From NCBI GenBank assembly GCA_934101645.1, contig CAKORX010000003.1, positions 124,001-188,000 on the forward strand: DNA of 64,000 nucleotides, given 5' to 3'. Positions 59,723 to 64,000 of this stretch are shown here, one piece after another. The notes under the pieces were generated by a model. It ran no database searches. It had not been told where the DNA came from and saw only the letters and a list, made by a program, of their open reading frames with translations. How positions within the stretch are numbered: position 1 is the first letter of the stretch; each line of letters begins with the position of its first letter. Made by a program: the position numbers and the translations under genes. This DNA comes from an uncultured Bacilli bacterium. Lineage in GTDB: Bacteria; Bacillota_I; Bacilli_A; RF39; UBA660.

Positions 59723-60835
59723 ATGAATAGTAATGAATTAATTAAAGCAATAAAGCTTGTAACTAAAGAAAAAAATATTAGTGAAGATGTTATATATGAT
59801 GGACTTACTTTAGCCCTTACTACAGCATATAAGAAGAATTTTGATTCTAAAACTAATGTAATTGTTAAAATAAATCGTGAAACTGGTGAAATTAAAGTAT
59901 TTTCTTATTTAGTAGTTGTACCTGAAATTGATGAAGGTTCTGTAACTATAGATGAAGAAGGAAACGAAGTAAACGTTCCACCAGAGATTAACATTGATGC
60001 TCAAATACTTTTAGAGGATGCTCAAAAAATCGATCCAAAAGCAAAAATTGGTGACACTATTGAAAAAGAAGTTACTCCAAAAGACTTTGGACGTGTTGCT
60101 GCGGGAACTGCTAAACAAGTATTAACTCAAAAAATTAGAGAAGCTGAAAAAGAAAGTATCATTAATGAGTTTGCAGATAAAGAAGGCGAAGTAATGGTTG
60201 GAATGGTTGCTATGGAAGACCAAAAAAATTATTACATTGATCTTGGTAGAACTCGTGGTATGCTTCCTAAAACTGAAATTATTCCTGATGAGAAAATAGT
60301 TATGGGTTCAAATATTAAAGTATATTTAACTAAAGTTACTTTAGGAGCTAAAGGACCAGTTATTATGCTTTCAAGAAAACATTATGGTTTTGTAAAAAGA
60401 TTATTTGAACAAGAAATTCCTGAAATTATAAATGGAACTATTGAAATATATGCTGTTGTTCGTGAACCTGGTATTAGATGTAAAGTTGCAGTTTATTCTA
60501 CGAATGAAAGAATTGATCCAATTGGTTCATGTATTGGTGAAAAGGGATGTAGAATTGCAGGCATTTTAAAAGAACTTGGTAATGAAAGAATTGACTTAGT
60601 TTTATATAATGAAGATCCTGCTATATTTATTAAAAATGCTATGACTCCTGCTAAAGATGCAATTGTTAATATTTTAGATGAAAAAGAAAAGAAAGCTTTA
60701 GTAATTGTAAATGATGATAATTTATCTCTTGCAATAGGCAAAAAAGGAAGTAATATAAAACTTGCTTCTCGTCTTACACATTATTATCTTGAAATTAAAA
60801 CTCTTAGAGAAGTTAACGAAGAAGGAAATAAATAA
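59723..60835 (+). CDS. nusA: Transcription termination/antitermination factor NusA
   Basis: 370 residues, as in Firmicutes without the C-terminal acidic repeats. N-terminal RNA polymerase-binding domain, S1 domain (GEVMVGMVAMEDQKNYYIDLGRT), KH1 (GSCIGEKGCRIAGIL) and KH2 (SLAIGKKGSNIKLASRL). AAGAGG lies before the ATG. Its last bases overlap ylxR/rnpM by 1 bp. Confidence 0.97.
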   Translation: MNSNELIKAIKLVTKEKNISEDVIYDGLTLALTTAYKKNFDSKTNVIVKINRETGEIKVFSYLVVVPEIDEGSVTIDEEGNEVNVPPEINIDAQILLEDAQKIDPKAKIGDTIEKEVTPKDFGRVAAGTAKQVLTQKIREAEKESIINEFADKEGEVMVGMVAMEDQKNYYIDLGRTRGMLPKTEIIPDEKIVMGSNIKVYLTKVTLGAKGPVIMLSRKHYGFVKRLFEQEIPEIINGTIEIYAVVREPGIRCKVAVYSTNERIDPIGSCIGEKGCRIAGILKELGNERIDLVLYNEDPAIFIKNAMTPAKDAIVNILDEKEKKALVIVNDDNLSLAIGKKGSNIKLASRLTHYYLEIKTLREVNEEGNK

Positions 60836-61098
60836 TGAAAAAAATACCTTTAAGAACATGTGTTGTAACTAAAGAAAAATGTGAAAAACGTGATCTTTTA
60901 AGGGTTGTAAGAACTCCTGAAAAAACTGTTATTTATGACAAAACTGGCAAAAGTAATGGTAAAGGAGCATATTTAAAAAAAGATATTAATGTAATAAATA
61001 AAGCAAAACAAACTAAAATATTAGATAGAGTATTAGAAGTTAAAGTAGATGATAATATTTACGATGAACTATTAAAGGTGGCAAATGAGACCAACTAA
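60835..61098 (+). CDS. rnpM: YlxR/RnpM (DUF448) RNase P modulator
   Basis: 87 residues, matching the DUF448 pattern IPLRTCVVTKEKCEKRDLLRVVRTPE and the conserved GKGAYL. The B. subtilis homologue binds RNase P and modulates it. It overlaps nusA by 1 bp and the dCMP deaminase gene by 14 bp. The neighbouring ylxQ (L7Ae-like) expected between it and infB is absent. Confidence 0.93.
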   Translation: MKKIPLRTCVVTKEKCEKRDLLRVVRTPEKTVIYDKTGKSNGKGAYLKKDINVINKAKQTKILDRVLEVKVDDNIYDELLKVANETN

Positions 61099-61606
61099 AG
61101 AAGAATATTATATGGCAATTGCTGAACTAGCTTCAATGAGAAGTACATGTCTTTCAAGAAAAGTTGGTGCAGTGGTTGTAAAAGATGATAATCCGATTAG
61201 TTTTGGATTTAATGGACCTGCAAGAGGAGTTACTCATTGTGAAGATTTAGGTGGATGCCGAAGAAGAGCAATGGATGATTATGCTTCAGGAAAATATTTA
61301 GAATTATGTCCTGCCTCTCATGCTGAGCAAAATGCTATTGCTTTTGCAGCAAGACATGGTATATCAACTGTTGGAGCAACAATTTATGTAAATACATTTC
61401 CATGTAAAGATTGTATGAATTCAATTATCAATAGTGGAATTAAAAAAGTTGTCTTTAATAGCTCTTATGATGCAAATTTATCAAAGGAAATTGTAAGTAG
61501 TGTTGATATAGAGGTTGTGAAATATGAAGGTAGAACACTTCAAGAATTATTAATTGAAACTGGCTATATTAAAATGCCTGGTGAAGAAAGTGAAAGAAAA
61601 AGATAA
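61085..61606 (+). CDS. Deoxycytidylate (dCMP) deaminase
   Basis: 173 residues. Zinc site His79-x-Glu81 (HAEQNAI) and Cys107/Cys110 (PCKDC); SRKVGAVVV and FGFNGPARGVTHCED are dCMP-deaminase blocks. It converts dCMP to dUMP, the substrate of ThyX at 41.6 kb. It occupies the place that ylxQ usually has in the nusA-infB operon, and starts within rnpM. ComEB, the Bacillus homologue, is usually in the competence operon, so the position is unusual. Confidence 0.9.
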   Translation: MRPTKEEYYMAIAELASMRSTCLSRKVGAVVVKDDNPISFGFNGPARGVTHCEDLGGCRRRAMDDYASGKYLELCPASHAEQNAIAFAARHGISTVGATIYVNTFPCKDCMNSIINSGIKKVVFNSSYDANLSKEIVSSVDIEVVKYEGRTLQELLIETGYIKMPGEESERKR

Positions 61607-61628
61607 ATAAAAGAAAGGATGGTTAACC

Positions 61629-63737
61629 ATGAATATTAAAGATTATGCAAAGGATGTAGGCTTATCAGTTGCGGAAGTACTTAGAAGGTGTAGTGAGTTA
61701 GGTATTAAAGCAGATAGTAATAGCGTATTATCTGATGATGATATCATCATGATTGATAACACTATTAATTTAATTAGTACTAATAAAGAAACTACATATG
61801 AGGAAGAAGATCAAATTGATGATGTTGTTGAAAAAGTACTTCAAAGTGAAAACATTGATAAAACAAATTCACTTAATTTAACTAATAAACAAAAACTTAA
61901 AAAGAAAGATAGTAAAGATAGTAGTGAATTTAAAAGTTTAAAAAAACAAATGTATAAAAATAAGTCTAAACTTATGAGTAATAGTAAAGAAGATAATATT
62001 GTTATTTATGAAAATAATATGACTGTTAGCGATTTTGCTAATGCATTAGGCATATCTGCTAACGATATTATTAAAAAGCTTATGAGTTTAGGTTTAATGC
62101 TATCAATTAATGCTCCAATTGATTTTGAAAATGCTGAAATCGTAGCTCTTGATTATAATAAAACTTTAAAGAAGAAAGAAAGTCAGGATATTACAGATTT
62201 TGATAATTATGAGGTAGTAGATAATCCCGAAGATTTAAAAGAAAGACCTGCAATTGTAACAATTATGGGTCATGTAGATCATGGTAAAACTACTTTACTT
62301 GATTATATAAGAAATAGTAATATTGCCTCTGGAGAAGCTGGAGGAATAACACAAGCAATTGGTGCTTATCAGACTGAAAAGGATGGTCATAAAATTACAT
62401 TTATTGATACTCCAGGTCATGCTGCATTTACTCAAATGCGTGCAAGAGGAGCAAGTGTTACTGATATTGTAATTATTATTGTTGGTGCAGATGATGGTGT
62501 AATGCCTCAAACTAAAGAAGCAATTGATCACGCAAAAAGTGCTGGTGTACCAATTATTGTTGCAGTAAATAAAATAGATAAACCAGATGCAAATATTGAA
62601 AGAGTTTATACAGAAATGACTGAAGAAGGAATAACACCTGAAAGTTGGGGTGGCGATTATCCATTTATTAATATTTCTGCGAAGACTGGCGAAGGTGTTG
62701 ATAAACTTCTTGAAACAATACTTGCTATTGCTGAAGTAAGAGAATTAAAGGCTAATCCATCAAGATATGCTCTTGGTGCTGTTATTGAAGAAAAACTTGA
62801 TAAAAATGTTGGTGGTATTGCATCATTTTTAATTTTAAATGGTACTCTTCGTTTAGGAGATCCAGTTGTAGTAGGTACTACTTTTGGAAAAATTAGAACA
62901 ATGAAAAATGATCGTGGAGAAAGCATTGTTGAAGCTGGTCCTTCAACTCCAGTAGAAATTACCGGACTTAATGATACTCCTAAAGCTGGCGATAAATTTA
63001 TGGCTTTTGAAACTATTGAAGAAGCTAAAAATGTTGCTATAAAAAGAAAAAATATTGAAAAAGAAAAGAGCAATGTAAAAAGAAATCTTTCTTTAGATGA
63101 ACTTTTTGATAGCATTAATGCTGGTCAAAAAGAAATTGCTGTTGTTTTAAAAACTGATGTAAGAGGTAGTGAAGAAGCAGTTAAAAATGCTCTTGAAAAT
63201 ATTAAAGTTGAAGATGTTAAAGTGAAAGTTATCCGTAGTGGTATTGGACCAATATCTGAAAGTGATGTAGTTTTAGCAAGTGCAAGTAAAGCTATAGTTA
63301 TTGGCTTTAATGTTGTTGCATCTAACGATGCTAAAGTTATGGCTAAAGAATATGGAATTGAAATAAGACTTTATACAATAATTTATAAATTAGTAGAAGA
63401 TGTTGAAGCTGCCTTAACTGGAATGCTTGATCCTAAATTCGAAGAAAAAATTATTGGAACTGCCGAAGTAAGACAAATATTTAAATTTTCTAAGGTTGGT
63501 AATATCGCAGGAACTTATATAACTGATGGAATTGTAAAAAATAATGCTAATGTTAGAGTTATTCGTGATGGTAGAGTTTTAACTGAAACAAAAATTGCCT
63601 CAATTCAAAGAGGAAAAGATCAAGCTAAGGAAGTTAAAAAAGGCTTTGAATGTGGTATTACTCTTGAAAAATACGATGACTTTAAAGAAAATGATATTTT
63701 CGAAGTATATGTAATGGAGGAAGTAAAACGTGCCTAG
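61629..63737 (+). CDS. infB: Translation initiation factor IF-2
   Basis: 702 residues. Two short IF2_N modules (about 1-60 and 130-190) separated by a basic linker, then G1 GHVDHGKTT, G2 ...GGITQAIGAYQ, G3 DTPGHAAF, G4 VNKIDKPD, and the C-terminal domains III-IV. It places initiator tRNA on the 30S subunit. GAAAGGATGG precedes the ATG. rbfA overlaps its stop by 8 bp. Confidence 0.98.
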   Translation: MNIKDYAKDVGLSVAEVLRRCSELGIKADSNSVLSDDDIIMIDNTINLISTNKETTYEEEDQIDDVVEKVLQSENIDKTNSLNLTNKQKLKKKDSKDSSEFKSLKKQMYKNKSKLMSNSKEDNIVIYENNMTVSDFANALGISANDIIKKLMSLGLMLSINAPIDFENAEIVALDYNKTLKKKESQDITDFDNYEVVDNPEDLKERPAIVTIMGHVDHGKTTLLDYIRNSNIASGEAGGITQAIGAYQTEKDGHKITFIDTPGHAAFTQMRARGASVTDIVIIIVGADDGVMPQTKEAIDHAKSAGVPIIVAVNKIDKPDANIERVYTEMTEEGITPESWGGDYPFINISAKTGEGVDKLLETILAIAEVRELKANPSRYALGAVIEEKLDKNVGGIASFLILNGTLRLGDPVVVGTTFGKIRTMKNDRGESIVEAGPSTPVEITGLNDTPKAGDKFMAFETIEEAKNVAIKRKNIEKEKSNVKRNLSLDELFDSINAGQKEIAVVLKTDVRGSEEAVKNALENIKVEDVKVKVIRSGIGPISESDVVLASASKAIVIGFNVVASNDAKVMAKEYGIEIRLYTIIYKLVEDVEAALTGMLDPKFEEKIIGTAEVRQIFKFSKVGNIAGTYITDGIVKNNANVRVIRDGRVLTETKIASIQRGKDQAKEVKKGFECGITLEKYDDFKENDIFEVYVMEEVKRA

Positions 63738-64000
63738 TTTAAATGTAAAAAGAGTTGAAAGTGATATTGAAAAATATATTCCAATTATATTACAAAGAGA
63801 ATGTCATGATGAACTTTTAAAAACTGTTACAATTACTGGATGCAAACTTGCAAAAGACTTTAGTTTTTGTAAAGTATATTTTACTTCTTTATCTGATTTA
63901 GATAAAAAACAAATTGAAAAAGAAGTTAATGAAGCAAGTCCATTTATAAGAGGAAAACTTGCATCCTTAATTGAAGCAAGAAATATTCCATTTTTAAAAT
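63730..64000 (+). CDS. rbfA: 30S ribosome-binding factor RbfA, partial (3' end beyond window)
   Basis: The first 90 codons are present. KRVESDIEKYIPIIL, TVTITGCKLAKDFSFCKVYFTSL and EARNIPFLK correspond to RbfA (usual VT.V.vs.DLs.A.Vyvs and lR..P.l). GTG start after ATGGAGGAAGT, overlapping the infB stop. Last in the usual infB-rbfA pair; the C-terminus lies outside. Confidence 0.9.
   Translation, partial: MPSLNVKRVESDIEKYIPIILQRECHDELLKTVTITGCKLAKDFSFCKVYFTSLSDLDKKQIEKEVNEASPFIRGKLASLIEARNIPFLK

Noticed and set aside
1..64000. CRISPR arrays, insertion sequences and replication origin
   Set aside because: No regularly spaced repeats, intact transposase, dnaA boxes cluster or dnaA/dnaN genes were seen.
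1..64000. Mycoplasma-type genetic code (TGA as Trp)
   Set aside because: TGA serves as the stop of several genes (for example prpC, thyX) and conserved Trp positions are TGG.

Overview
The window is AT-rich chromosomal DNA of a low-GC Gram-positive bacterium, most likely an uncultured gut-type member of the Bacilli (Erysipelotrichia or Mollicutes-related lineages). The evidence is Bacillus-like gene order in several blocks (rpsP-khpA, prpC-prkC-rsgA-rpe, lexA-tkt-sirA-yneF, ruvA-ruvB, rimP-nusA-rnpM-infB-rbfA), housekeeping promoters of the TTGACA-17-TATAAT type, AGGAGG ribosome sites and standard stop usage, with TGA read as stop. The cell appears to form endospores: pro-SigK, SigG, CotE, a CotJA/CotJB fusion, CotJC, SirA, a YlmC/YmxH protein and a possible SpoIIM relative are all present. 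I cannot name the species from sequence alone.

Layout. 1-2.7 kb (minus strand): CapA-like, HIT and HerA-like ATPase genes. 2.8-9.2 kb: a surface block with a papain-like protease ending in a dockerin, then a membrane-anchored protein with cadherin-like domains and possibly a cohesin-like domain. 9.2-15.2 kb: cotE, rpsP, khpA, sigK and small housekeeping or membrane genes. 15.3-19.1 kb: tRNA-Val and tRNA-Thr, then a four-gene unit of a secreted 145-residue protein, two membrane proteins and an ABC ATPase. 19.1-28.1 kb: a lipid-type glycosyltransferase, tRNA-Tyr/Gln/Lys, fmt, a pgsA-like gene, rlmN and the prpC-prkC-rsgA-rpe operon. 28.1-29.9 kb: an intergenic region with the hallmarks of an invertible promoter in front of a surface-protein gene. 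30-34.7 kb: the lexA/SOS and tkt-sirA-yneF block. 34.7-39.4 kb: an amidoligase-domain protein, a TasA/camelysin-like surface protein and a serpin. 39.5-45 kb: one-carbon and thymidylate synthesis (folD, glyA, thyX, tmk, a duplicated MazG-like pyrophosphatase) followed by a decayed ProX/YbaK deacylase gene. 45-46.6 kb: the cotJ operon and a SpoIIM-like gene. 46.6-55 kb: mnmA, a glycine-rich surface protein resembling the ALK/LTK domain, ylmC, lspA, rluD-type synthase, rhomboid protease, rpmB, ruvA and ruvB. 55-59.3 kb: a frameshifted Rpn-type nuclease gene, sigG, a UPF0316 membrane protein and a large surface protein. 59.4-64 kb: the nusA-infB operon.

Working together. Spore genes are scattered, but two coat loci (cotE, cotJ) share AC-N15/16-CATAnnnTA elements of the SigK type, sirA has an exact Spo0A box, and sigK has a plausible SigE-type promoter. 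The SOS module is compact: LexA faces a 47-residue membrane protein in the position of Bacillus yneA, with LexA-like boxes inside both promoters. The exported proteins (C1 protease with dockerin, serpin, amidoligase-domain protein, glycine-rich protein, TasA-like pair and a switchable surface protein) suggest a host-associated life. The region is compact, with many 4-30 nt gene overlaps and several genes whose promoter -10 box lies so close to the start codon that the mRNA is probably leaderless.
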